From Acipenser ruthenus (lineage: Eukaryota > Chordata > Actinopteri > Acipenseriformes > Acipenseridae), in assembly GCF_902713425.1 (NCBI RefSeq), contig NC_081198.1, forward strand, positions 22,675,188 to 22,739,187: 64,000 nt of DNA, read 5' to 3'. How positions within the stretch are numbered: the stretch's first letter is position 1; each line of letters begins with the position of its first letter. Made by a program: the position numbers and the translations under genes. The notes beneath the pieces were generated by a model. The model did not search any database. It had not been told where the DNA came from and worked only from the letters and a program-made list of their open reading frames with translations. Of this stretch, positions 54,880-64,000 are shown one piece after another.

Positions 54880-56067
54880 TCAGTCCGGCTTCTTTTTCTT
54901 TTCTTTCTGATCTCCCCCTCTTGCTGCAGCAAAAAAAGACAAAGTCTCGGAATCAAGAACGACTTTTTCGCCGCTATCTGATTTCTCCTTTCCATCCTCT
55001 GCTTTCCTCTTCTTCTCTCGCACTCCTGTTGCACTATTAAGCTCCATCTCCTCATCTGTATCAACAGACTCAGAAGAGGATGAGATCTCACTTCCCCAGC
55101 TCTTCTTCTTACTCCCAGCACCCTCTGCAAGTTTCTCCTTTACATCTTGCGTAGCAGCTCCACCCCTTCCCTTTGTCTGCGAAGTAGCAGGATTTCCCGC
55201 CATTCCGCCTCCATTCTTTTTGGAACCTCCCCCAACATTTGCTCCTTTGTCTTTCTCTTTGTCTTTCTCTTGTCCTTTTTGCTCTTTCTGCTGTTCTTTC
55301 TTCCCTTCTTCCCCTCCGATCTTGCTTCCTCCAGCAGCCTGAGCATAGGTTTTAGCCCTAGCTCCTTTTGGACAATTCTTGTACTGGTGTCCTTTCCCCC
55401 TACACAAATTGCATCTTCCAGTCCACATTTTGCACTCTTTAGCAACATGTCCTCTAATTTTGCACAGAGTACAGGACATCCCCATGCACTCAGCTGCAAC
55501 ATGTTCTGGACTTGAACATCTAAAACACATCTTAGGCTGTCCCTCGTATGTCACTGTACCTGAGTAAGGCCCAATCCTAAAACCAGGCACCCTGTGTTCC
55601 ACCACTCCTGCCAGTGAGGCATGAAGCCGAATCCAGTATCTCCATACTCCTCTCCAGATTCCATCAGCATCAAGCATCTTCTCAGGTTTCCCCTCTCTCA
55701 TCTCAAATCTCATTTTCATCCGGGTTGTGATGTCTTCCTCCGGGATAAAGGGAGCAGACACCCTCACATAGGCCACTCTCCACTGCAGAAAAAAAAGAGG
55801 CTCCAGCCTGAACTTACAAACTGGTTCCAGCTCCTTCTTCTCATTAAAAACTTTCATCTTCTCCCAGCACAACGACTCTGAAACCAGCACCACATCAAAC
55901 ATGCCTCGTTCTTCAAAATCAACCAGGCAGAAGATGTCCTTCACCTCCAAGTTGAAGACAGAGAACAGGATCTCCCTGACGAATCTCTTCCTCATCCATT
56001 TCTCCTCCAAACTCTTCAGCTGGAATCGGAGGGTATTCTTCCCCCTCAAATTATCCTCTCCTTGCAT
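54880..56067 (-). CDS. A4 ORF1: RRM-like plus triple-CCHC RNA-binding protein, intact
   Basis: 395 residues from the first ATG (56065-56067, MQGEDNLRGKNTLRF). An RRM-like region (VAYVRVSAPFIPEEDI... to TVTYEGQPKM) is followed by CFRCSSPEHVAAEC, CTLCKIRGHVAKEC and CNLCRGKGHQYKNC. The tail is Lys/Glu/Gln-rich, then Ser/acidic, with a KKRK basic stretch. It is distant from the ORF1 of A1, A2 and A3. An open frame in an element with no enzyme of its own suggests that the protein is still useful, or that the insertion is recent. Confidence 0.92.
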   Translation of the reverse strand: MQGEDNLRGKNTLRFQLKSLEEKWMRKRFVREILFSVFNLEVKDIFCLVDFEERGMFDVVLVSESLCWEKMKVFNEKKELEPVCKFRLEPLFFLQWRVAYVRVSAPFIPEEDITTRMKMRFEMREGKPEKMLDADGIWRGVWRYWIRLHASLAGVVEHRVPGFRIGPYSGTVTYEGQPKMCFRCSSPEHVAAECMGMSCTLCKIRGHVAKECKMWTGRCNLCRGKGHQYKNCPKGARAKTYAQAAGGSKIGGEEGKKEQQKEQKGQEKDKEKDKGANVGGGSKKNGGGMAGNPATSQTKGRGGAATQDVKEKLAEGAGSKKKSWGSEISSSSESVDTDEEMELNSATGVREKKRKAEDGKEKSDSGEKVVLDSETLSFFAAARGGDQKEKKKKPD

Positions 56068-56103
56068 TGTCGCAACAATGTCCGCAATCACCTTCCCACA
56101 ATG

Positions 56104-56136
56104 CACTTGACCTGAGCCAAGAGGCCGAGAAGCGAT
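56104..56136 (-). other. U2-like 5' leader of A4 (also U2 copy 14 5' stub)
   Basis: It matches U2 nt 1-33 with only three differences: T16C (shared with A1 and A3), A23C (shared with A3) and A26G. The sequence then leaves U2 just before GUAGUA. U2 +1 to ORF1 ATG is 69 nt. The PSE-like motif lies at 56187-56199. Confidence 0.75.
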
Positions 56137-56735
56137 GGCGACTTGGCCCTTGCCCGGGGCCCCCCAGCCCGGACGGCACAGGGGGATTCAAAGGTGGGTG
56201 CAAAATTCCAAGCACAAGCAGACCCCCAAAAAACGGGCTGCTGCTTCCAGAGGGGAAATGTGCAATTTAAGCAGGAGAAAACAAAACAAAGCAAAACACA
56301 CACATAACACCAAAAACAAAACATAAACTGGCGGAGTGCGTCTTACAAACAGTCATGCCAAGCTGCTATGCTGTGCAAGGTGCCTTGGGTAACTACAACT
56401 GTGCCTCGCTGGCTGGCTGGCTTGCTAAGAAGGTCCTGGCATAGGGACATGTTCCACCACACTTGTCTGGTTAGCTGCATGCTCCCAGGAAACAAACTGC
56501 TGCTGTCTACATCATCACCACATGTGAATAAAAGAAAGAAAGACAGCAAGAAAGAAAGAGAGAAAGAAAGAGAGAAAGAGAGAAAGAAAGAGAGAAAGAA
56601 AGAAAGAGAGAAAGAAAAAAAAAGAAGTAAAACGGCGGGAAAACTTGCATCAACACTGGCACTCTCCCTCCAGCAGGGGTAGACAAAATGCTCACAGGAG
56701 AGATCCAGATCTGACTTTGACCAACGTTAGAGAAA
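56137..56735 (-). repeat. U2 cluster spacer, full unit
   Basis: This has the standard layout, with PSE-like motif at 56187-56199, microsatellite about 56528-56625 and 3' box at 56710-56725. It is the promoter region in front of A4. Confidence 0.9.
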
Positions 56736-56924
56736 GGTGTGCACCGTTCCCGGAGGTACTGCAATACCGGGCCGATGCGTGGAGTGGACGGAGCAAGCCC
56801 CTGTTCCATCTCCCGATTCCAAAAATCAATTTAATATATGGTCCCCTGATAGGGGACGTATCAGATATTAAACTGATAAGAACAGATACTACACTTGATC
56901 TTAGCCAAAAGGCCGAGAAGCGAT
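56736..56924 (-). ncRNA. RNU2: U2 spliceosomal snRNA, intact copy 15
   Basis: This whole 189-nt U2 gene has a normal 3' box (56710-56725) and PSE-like motif (56975-56987). Its upstream spacer has a deletion between PSE-like and DSE-like regions. Confidence 0.96.
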
Positions 56925-57459
56925 GGTGACTTGGCCCTTGCCCGGGGCCCCCCAGCCCGGACGGCACAGGGGGATTCAAAGGTGGGTGCAAAATTTCAAG
57001 CACAAGCAGACTCCAAAAAAACAAAACAAAGCAAAAACACACACATAACACCAAAAACAAAACATAAACTGGCGGAGTGCGTCTTACAAATAGTCATGCC
57101 AAGCTGCTATGCTGTGCAAGGTGCCTTGGGTAACTACAACTGTGCCTCGCTGGCTGGCTGGCTGGCTGGCTAAGAAGGACCTGGCATAGGGACATGTTCC
57201 ACCACACTTGTCTGGTTAGCTGCATGCTCCCAGGAAACAAACTGCTGCTGTCTACATCATCACCACATGTGAATAAAAGAAAGAAAGACAGCAAGAAAGA
57301 AAGAGAGAAAGAAAGAGAGAAAGAAAGAAAGAGAGAAAGAAAAAAAAGAAGTAAAACGGCGGGAAAACTTGCATCAACACTGGCACTCTCCCTCCAGCAG
57401 GGGTAGACAAAATGCTCACAGGAGAGATCCAGATCTGACTTTGACCAACGTTAGAGAAA
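56925..57459 (-). repeat. U2 cluster spacer with an internal deletion
   Basis: PSE-like motif at 56975-56987. About 55 bp normally found beyond it are missing near 57015, bringing the DSE-like region closer. The GGCT repeat is longer and reads GAAGGACCTGG, the variant also seen next to G1, G4 and G5. Microsatellite about 57277-57345; 3' box of the next U2 at 57434-57449. Confidence 0.88.
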
Positions 57460-57575
57460 GGTGTGCACCGTTCCCGGAGGTACTGCAATACCGGGCCGAT
57501 GCGTGGAGTGGACGGAGCAAGCCCCTGTTCCATCTTCCGAATCCAAAAATCAATTTAATATATGGTCCCCTGATA
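57460..57575 (-). pseudogene. RNU2: U2 copy 16, 3' part (nt 74-189), interrupted by G7
   Basis: U2 nt 74-189 are retained with two or three changes near 57536-57541. The junction with the element 3' end equals that of G5 and G6. Confidence 0.92.
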
Positions 57576-58219
57576 CTCTTTTATTGAGATTTTACATTTT
57601 TTTACATTTACACCCATTCGTTTTTTCATTCATTTTACATTTCTTTTAAAGATGACATTCATGCATACAGACATACATTTTGTTTTAAAAGCATTTAAAA
57701 CACATTTAAAAACACCAAGACAATTGAGCTTTGTACATGGTTAAAACAGACAAAGATTAAAATCAACATGAAAAAAACCTGTGCTGTTTTAAAAGTGACT
57801 GGAAAAAAAGAACCATCTATAAAAAAACAGTGCTTGTGAGGGCCGGGGAGTGCTCTCTAAAAAGGTTCAAAAGTGAACATAAAACTATATTACTAAAACA
57901 GGGACAGGGGAAAAGGGACAGTGTATAAAACAGTGAGTTAAAATTCTAAAATTTTAAAACACTTAAAATGTAACTTTTAATAGTTAACATTAAAAATCTT
58001 TTAGATACATAAAACAAAACAAAATCAAATAAAACATTCAAAATAAATCAAATCAAAATCCATAAAACTGAAACAAAAAGACTACATAAAACCAGGGCAC
58101 CGCTCAAAAACGGTCATGCCAGCTAAAAAGGGCGGAATGCTGGCATGACAAAATAAATAAAAGGCTTAGCGGTGCCCCGTAGTCCCGCTCCTAGGAGCTA
58201 GCGGTTCCAGTTTTTTCCT

Positions 58220-61200
58220 TTATTCCATCTTCACGTCCTGAAGTCCGGCGATCCTCCACTCCGCACAGGCCTTGTCCTTCCCGAGGGTCCGGATGTCCAG
58301 AATTACAAAGTCCTTGATAAGAGTTTGTGCCCTTCTGGTCGTGGTGATAGTGTCTAGCTCCTGCTTGTGATAGACACAGACGTTACGGCCCTCCCACAGG
58401 ATCTGCTTGACAACATTGATGACACGCCAAACGCACTTAGCTGTGCTGGTAGTGATTCCTCCCGCAGGCCCATAGAGCACAGTCTCAGCGGTCATCTTGG
58501 CCGTGTCAGCAAACCTGTTTAGGAAGACAGAGACAGAGAGCCAGACACTGCCAGCCACATCACACTCCCAGAAGATATGGGCTGGTGTTTCTCTCTTGCG
58601 GCACTTTGCATAGGGGCATGTTTCTACTTGGGCTAGTCCCCTCCTGAACATGAACGCTCGAGTGGGGAGTGCACTGTGGACGGTGTTCCATGCTATATCC
58701 TTCTGGACATTACTGAGGCAGCTGTGAGACACATTCTCCCAGATTTTTTGGCTTTGGGTGAGGGAGAAAGTAGCTACTTTTTCAATTTCCTGGGAACCGG
58801 CAAGATATTTAGTTACAGCCTTGTATTCCCAGGAGGCCAATTTTGCTTTATCTAAGCCCAATTTATATATAGTGTCCCTTAAGGTTCTATAATACAATGG
58901 GGGGTCCCAGGAGTACGGCACGGTGTTATCAATAGTGCAGAGGCCCAAGGCCCTGAGACAGGTGGCAAAATAGAAACGATTCATGTAACATACCTTCCTG
59001 TCCAGGGCCTGGATGTTCTTGATAGTTTGCGTGAGCCCCTGCACTCGGGTGAGCTGCACAACGTCCGGGACCCCCTTACCTCCCTTCTTGTCGGCTTTAC
59101 TCAGAGTGGCTCGCTTTACCCTCTCCATCTTGCTGCCCCAGATAAAGCGGTGGATAATGCGGTCCACCACTTTTTTGGTGGTCCTGTCTGGGGGAAAGAT
59201 TTTTCCTACATAAGAGAGGATGGGGAACAGTATAGACTTGGTTATTAATACTCTACCCGTCATTGTTAAGGATCTTGTGCTCCATCCGCCAATCTTTTTA
59301 CGGACCTGGTTAATGGCCGCCGTCCAGCTCTGGGCCCCCGAGCTACTGTTCTCGAAAATGAGGCCCAGAATCTTGATTTTGTCCTTTTTGACAGGGTACA
59401 TGTCCGACAGTTCCCTATCTACCTGCCAATTTTTAGACACGTAGACTTCGCTCTTGGACTTATTAATCACTGCCCCGGTCGCCGTGCAGTACTTCTCAAG
59501 GATATTACTAATCCGAGGTACCGACGATGTGTTGGTGCAAATGAGTGACACATCGTCCATATATGCTGTTGTTTTGACCTGGACCCCGTTGGATCCAGGC
59601 AGCTGGAAACCAGTTATATTGGTATCCCTACGAATTGCCTGCAGGAGGGGTTCAATGCACACGACATATAGCAGTGGGGATAGTGGGCAACCCTGTCTGA
59701 CCCCTGACTGGATAGATATTTTACCAGTCAGGTGCCTGTTCACCAAGACTCAGGTACTAATGTTTGTATATATGGTTTTAACCCACTCCCTAAGTCCAGG
59801 AGCGAATTTCATCTGGTCCATCACTTTGTACATATATTCATGGCTTACCCTATCGAACGCCTTCTCCTGGTCAAGGTTGAACAGGCAGAGGGGATGGTTC
59901 CGTTCTCTAGAATAAGCCAGAATGTCCCTTGTTAACATTAAAATATCCGTGATGGACCTCCCTGGGACGCCACAAGCCTGGTCGGGGCCAATGACCAAAG
60001 GGAGGTGTACTTGTAGCCGGAGCATCAGAGCTTTGGCTAGTATCTTGTAATCCACGCAAAGGAGGCTGATTGGGCGCCAATTCCGTAGATCTTTAACTTC
60101 CCCTTTCTTATGAAGGAGAGTAATTACACTCTCCCGCATAGAAGGGCCCAACCGCTTCTCCCTGTAGACCGCTCTGTAGACCTCCGCTAAATGGACTTTT
60201 AGCGTGTCCCAAAAAAGATGGTAATACTCACCCGGGATGCCATCTGGACCTGGCGTCTTACCGGTGTTCATGGTCTTAACCGCCTGGGTGAGCTCCTCCA
60301 GCGTGAGTTCTGGGTCCTTCTCCTCCTCCTCGTCGTCCCGCACTGAGTCAGGCTCCAACTGGCTCAGGAACCACTCTATCAGGGTGTCATCTGTAGCTTT
60401 GATGTTATACAGGTCCCTATAGAAGTTCTCTACCACTTTTTTCACTCCCTCACTATCCTCTACTATCCTCCCCCTGCTGTCGAGCATGGAGGACATCAAG
60501 TGCTGCTTCTCCCTCGTTTTCTGGAAGAAGAAGCAAGTACACTTTTCGTCTTCCTCCATTTTTTGCACTTTTGCATTGTGCATGACCTTTCGTTGTTCCT
60601 CCCTACAAAGCACTGAAAGATCTAGCTTGGTCTGGGCTATCTCGTCGCTTACAGGGAACCCCCGAAGCTGAAGCAGGCTCAGACGCTGGAGGGCAGCATT
60701 CAGGTGTTTATATTTGGCCCTCCTTTCTTTTGCTTTCCTCTTGCCTGCTGCTATGAAATAACCCTTAGTTCTCATTTTGACCATCTCCCACCACTCTATA
60801 GGGGAGTTGAATAGGTCACGCAAAGTGGTCCACTCAACAAGCCTGCTCTTATAGGCTGCAGCTATGGAGGGGTCATCGAGTAAGGAGGTGTTTAATTTCC
60901 AGACCCCTGACCCCATCTGGGAGGTCTGAGGGACCTGCAATGTTACCTGCAGGAGCCTATGGTCAGAGAAGAAGACGGCCTGGGTGTCTACTGCCGTCTT
61001 CGTAAGGGAGCTGGTATGCAGGACGAGATCTATACGGGAGAAGGAGGTCCCAGATGAGCTCACCCAGGTAAAGGGAGGCACCAGGTCCTTACCTGCATCA
61101 CACAGGGAGAAATCAGATATTACGGAGGACAAAACTCTACTAGAGCGGTCGTTGCGTGGCCTGCTCCGGTCTACGTCCCTCAGAGCACAATTGAAGTCAC

Positions 61201-61663
61201 CTGACACGATGACGGGTACGTTCCCCAGCAGGAGTGGACGCAGCTGTGGAAAAAATTGAACTCTTTCGTTTTGGTTAGTGGGTGCGTAGACATTGACCAG
61301 TCTGAGGGGAGTGTTGTTGTATGTCACATCCACGCTCAGAATTCTACCAGGTTCTACCTCCCTGCTGCTGCGGGAGGTAATAAAAGGGTTTTTAAACAGG
61401 ATACCTACTCCGTCGGCTCTGGCTATGTTGGAGCCCGACCAGAAGGAGTCCCCCAGGGTCCAATTCTCCTTCAGGTCCCTATAATCAGGGCTCGACGAAA
61501 TACCACACTCCTGCAGAAAGATGAGATCTGCTTTCAAGTTAGCTAGATAGTTTAGTACATCAAATCTTTTTTGTGTCTCCCTGATGCTCCTGACATTAAC
61601 AGACACACATATCAGGGCCATCAGGGTAGCTAACAAGAAAAGGAGTCGCTGCGTCCACCCCAT
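58220..61663 (-). pseudogene. G7 ORF2: APE endonuclease / reverse transcriptase with one stop codon
   Basis: The 1147-codon frame is open apart from one CGA-to-TGA change at about 59750 (IST*VLVN), between reverse transcriptase motifs A and B. Before it lie the complete endonuclease and motif A (LDQEKAFDRV); after it RQGCPLSPLLY, YMDD and the Cys/His cluster. CGA to TGA is a CpG transition, typical of methylated DNA. KCTRFFF reads KCTCFFF here. Confidence 0.91.
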
Positions 61664-61894
61664 AGCGACTATGATTGGGAGGTCGGGACACTCTTCCTAC
61701 TCTTAGCTCTACGCTTGCTTCGAGGGGGCTTGGGCTTATTTGCAACTCCCATCACCCCTGAGAAGGTACTCACTGCTGCCTCGTCCTAGAAGGCACCGTC
61801 TTTGTATGCACAGTACGTGGAGTTGTTTGGGCTATTCAACTCCCCACAAGGTAAGTCTGGTGGAACTTGCTCAGGGCCCCTCGGAACGTGTGGG

Positions 61895-63616
61895 TCAGCT
61901 TTGTCCTGGGGGGGGGGTTATGACAGACAGCATTCTTTGGCTGTTACCGTCTGCTGAATTGGAGCTGTTAGCAGACTTCTGGCTTACCGCGTCCAGGGGT
62001 ATTCCCATGTCCTCCAGTGCTGTATCTAGGAGGACCTCTAGGGGGCCCCTGGTTTTGCCCATACAAGGGAGGGGGTCAAGGATGCTTTGAAGGGAGGCCC
62101 TTCGCTTGAAGAGGGTCATTGCTACCGAGGTACTGCTGGTCAGGGAAGGTGTTGACCCCGACCTCTCCCTCGGTGCATTAGTGAACACCTCTTCTGCGAG
62201 GTGTGCTAGGGTTTGTGCCAACGACTGGGAAGGCTGGCTGGGGATGCCCTGGCTGGCTGCTACCTGCCCACTAGGCGGCAGTGTAGCCGTCCCACTCGCC
62301 TCCGTCTCTGCCTGCGAGGGCAAGACTGGGGACTTTGTGTGGACATTAGCTGGTTTGGGATCTATGGGGGCCACCTGCAACTTGCTGTCTTTGATCTTGA
62401 TCTTCTTTCTTTTCCCCCCCTCGTCTCTACCCTTTCTTTTCCCCACCCTCTGCTGGTTCTTCACTCCCTTCCCCTCCTTCTCACTCTCACTTTCACTGTC
62501 GCTTTCGCTTTCCTCCCCCACGGACTCAATACTTATGGCGTCATAACGAGAGCCGAGGGGGAGTGCTGGCGCTGAGAGGGCCCTACTCAGGGGGGGGCCG
62601 CTGCTGGGTCCGGGCTCCCTCCCTGCCTCGTGTTCTGTATCAGAGGAGCTACTGGAGGAGCTAGTGGAGTAGCTGTTGTACTCTCTCTCTGGGCTGGGGG
62701 AAGGGGTCCTCGTAAAACGGGACATGTCTCGGGGGCGGGGGGGTGAGGGGGGTGCTGGTGATGATGGTGGTGCTGGAGTCTGGGTTTTGGATACTGTTGG
62801 TGGTGATGTGGACTGATCTTTGTTACTTGCTCCCTCTTCCTGCTCAGGCCTAGGCTTGTTCGTATTTGCCTTGCTGGCTCTGGCCATGTTGGCATAGGAA
62901 GAGGGGCAGTCCTTAAACAGGTGCCCCTTCTTTCCACACAAATTGCACTGCCTCTCTTCTCTGCAGTGGCTGGTCTCGTGGGGGGCGCCGCAGTTCCTGC
63001 ACTTGACTACAGTACTTGCGGCCGCCAGGTGTCCTAATTCCCCACATTTCCTGCAGAGTTTTGGCATTCCATTATAGAATACCAGCCCTCTGTTGGGCCC
63101 TAACACTATGGAGTTTGGAATGTGGCGGACGCCTCCAATGCCCGATGGATCAACATTGAGGCGTACCAGCCACTTTCTGGCTCCTGTCCAAACCCCATCT
63201 TCGTCTGTAATTTTCCTCCCTTCTGATGACACCCTCCCATAGCGGTTAAGCCATGTTGTAATATCATAGTTGCTAACAGCCTCATTGAAAAATTGGACAG
63301 TAACAACTTTCATTTCTCTGTCTGTCAGTGCATCCACACAAAATTCTTTGTATGGAGCGAGATATTTATTCTCCCCCCAAAAGGACCACATTTCTTGTAA
63401 CTTTTGGGGGTTCCTAAAACTGACCTCAAACACTTCCTTAAGCCCTGGCAATTTCACCAAACAATTCAAGTCAGAAGGGGAAAAACCCATACCCCTCTGA
63501 AGAATGGTCCGGCTGAACTCCAGTCTCGTCAGTCCTGGTTCCGTTTCATCTTGCTTGTTTCTTGTGAAGCGCACCGCATTGTGCCTCCTGGTCTCCTGGG
63601 TTGGCCGGAACGCCAT
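61895..63616 (-). CDS. G7 ORF1: RRM-like plus CCHC RNA-binding protein, open
   Basis: 573 residues from MAFRPTQETRRHN. It has the same architecture as the G4 ORF1, but the first knuckle has lost its last Cys (LAAAS for LAAAC), so only knuckles two and three are complete. The C-terminus ends PPPGQS because its G run has ten bases, in frame with the seven-G copies. It lies 231 bp upstream of ORF2. Confidence 0.88.
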   Translation of the reverse strand: MAFRPTQETRRHNAVRFTRNKQDETEPGLTRLEFSRTILQRGMGFSPSDLNCLVKLPGLKEVFEVSFRNPQKLQEMWSFWGENKYLAPYKEFCVDALTDREMKVVTVQFFNEAVSNYDITTWLNRYGRVSSEGRKITDEDGVWTGARKWLVRLNVDPSGIGGVRHIPNSIVLGPNRGLVFYNGMPKLCRKCGELGHLAAASTVVKCRNCGAPHETSHCREERQCNLCGKKGHLFKDCPSSYANMARASKANTNKPRPEQEEGASNKDQSTSPPTVSKTQTPAPPSSPAPPSPPRPRDMSRFTRTPSPSPEREYNSYSTSSSSSSSDTEHEAGREPGPSSGPPLSRALSAPALPLGSRYDAISIESVGEESESDSESESEKEGKGVKNQQRVGKRKGRDEGGKRKKIKIKDSKLQVAPIDPKPANVHTKSPVLPSQAETEASGTATLPPSGQVAASQGIPSQPSQSLAQTLAHLAEEVFTNAPRERSGSTPSLTSSTSVAMTLFKRRASLQSILDPLPCMGKTRGPLEVLLDTALEDMGIPLDAVSQKSANSSNSADGNSQRMLSVITPPPGQS

Positions 63617-64000
63617 CCTTCAGCTGGCTCCTCCGATTGGGGTGGGAGAAGCCTCTGGACGTCCGGGTTGTCTCTCTCTACGGAAAAGAGACAACGTAAG
63701 CAGCAAATCTGGGCAGTTGAAGGAACTATTACTTTAGTCCCTGAGGAGATGGTCGCCTCGCAAGAGGGACCCCCTCCCCAGGTGAACGGTGTCCTTCCCT
63801 GGCGGAGTAGGGGGCGCTGCTTGGCACCGAGACCACGTAGGAAGAATCGTGGCTGTGACGCCTCTTCGGGGTCCGGGGCCGCCCTCTGCTCCTCCCAGAT
63901 GGCGCCCTCTGCTGGGCGCCTGCTGCTCTCTCGGTCTGGATCTCGATTACAATCAAGGGCTGGGGATGAGGTCGTCTAGGTCATCAAAGGGTCCTCAAAG

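Larger units (their letters stand above)
54754..56136 (-). mobile_element. A4: ORF1-only A-type element (half-LINE) in U2
   Basis: About 1.38 kb in total. It has a 69-nt leader with U2-like first 33 nt (56104-56136), one open ORF1 (56067-54880), a short 3' UTR with ATTAAA, and a tail of about 16 A. No ORF2 sequence is present. The 3' junction is the exact A-type site and the 5' end is complete, so this is not a truncation. It resembles mammalian HAL1 (half-L1) in structure. It must rely on an ORF2 made by another element. Confidence 0.9.
57574..64000 (-). mobile_element. G7: G-type LINE, nearly intact, runs off the window
   Basis: 3' UTR 57574-58219 with hairpin, ORF2 58220-61663 with a single stop codon, ORF1 61895-63616 open, and the 5' UTR from 63617 to the edge. 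The last part of the 5' UTR and its junction lie beyond 64000. This is the least damaged G copy by number of breaks. Confidence 0.92.

Noticed and set aside
1-64000. LTR retrotransposons, CRISPR arrays, tRNA or rRNA genes, host protein genes
   Set aside because: No LTR pairs, protease or integrase motifs, spacer-repeat arrays, cloverleaf genes or spliced host coding regions were seen. All long open frames belong to LINE ORF1 or ORF2.

Overview
The window is a stretch of a tandem U2 snRNA gene cluster from an animal genome, most likely a ray-finned fish. The U2 gene is vertebrate-like and Pol II-transcribed, with a PSE-like element about 50-63 bp upstream, an octamer-like and a Staf/ZNF143-like motif 210-255 bp upstream, a 3' box and a CT-rich microsatellite downstream. 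The cluster is filled with site-specific non-LTR retrotransposons of the Tx1 type (L1 superfamily); the U2-targeting Tx1 family known from fish is Keno. The organism is an inference. I see no host protein gene, tRNA, rRNA, CRISPR array or LTR element.

All U2 genes lie on the minus strand. The basic unit is about 720-820 bp, varying mainly through the GAAA/GA microsatellite. I count 16 U2 copies: six whole (189 nt; 5' ends at 2195, 2975, 9941, 25851, 54039 and 56924) and ten interrupted by an element in the same orientation as U2. An eleventh element, at the left edge, has its 3' end outside the window. Two groups of elements share this niche.

G-type copies (GC-richer, one family) are G1 1-1688 (5' part only), G2 3741-9088, G3 16345-19995, G4 26600-33308, G5 33739-40515, G6 40946-47673 and G7 57574-64000 (runs off the window). 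They have a 5' UTR of about 730 bp, ORF1 with three CCHC knuckles, ORF2 with APE endonuclease plus reverse transcriptase, a 3' UTR with an 11-bp hairpin, and a non-poly(A) 3' end. They enter U2 at three different positions (nt 15, 54 and 74). No G-type copy has both ORFs whole: G2 keeps ORF2; G4, G5 and G7 keep ORF1.

A-type copies (AT-richer, several diverged families) are A1 10687-15612, A2 20787-25505, A3 48411-53275 and A4 54754-56136. All four have their 3' junction between U2 nt 37 and 38, inside the GUAGUA branch-point-recognition sequence. A3 has both ORFs open. A4 has only ORF1 and a tail, a half-LINE. A1, A3 and A4 begin with a U2-like leader carrying shared non-U2 bases, and the ORF1 ATG lies only about 70-105 nt from U2 +1. 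This suggests that A-type elements are expressed from the host U2 snRNA promoter.

The array has been reshaped by recombination. There is a 7,207-bp tandem duplication covering G4/G5/G6, the same element-to-spacer scar occurs three times (G1, G4, G5), and 5' ends are fused to the spacer, the microsatellite or the U2 promoter. Elements, U2 fragments and promoters appear to be traded by unequal exchange, as in R1/R2-bearing rDNA.
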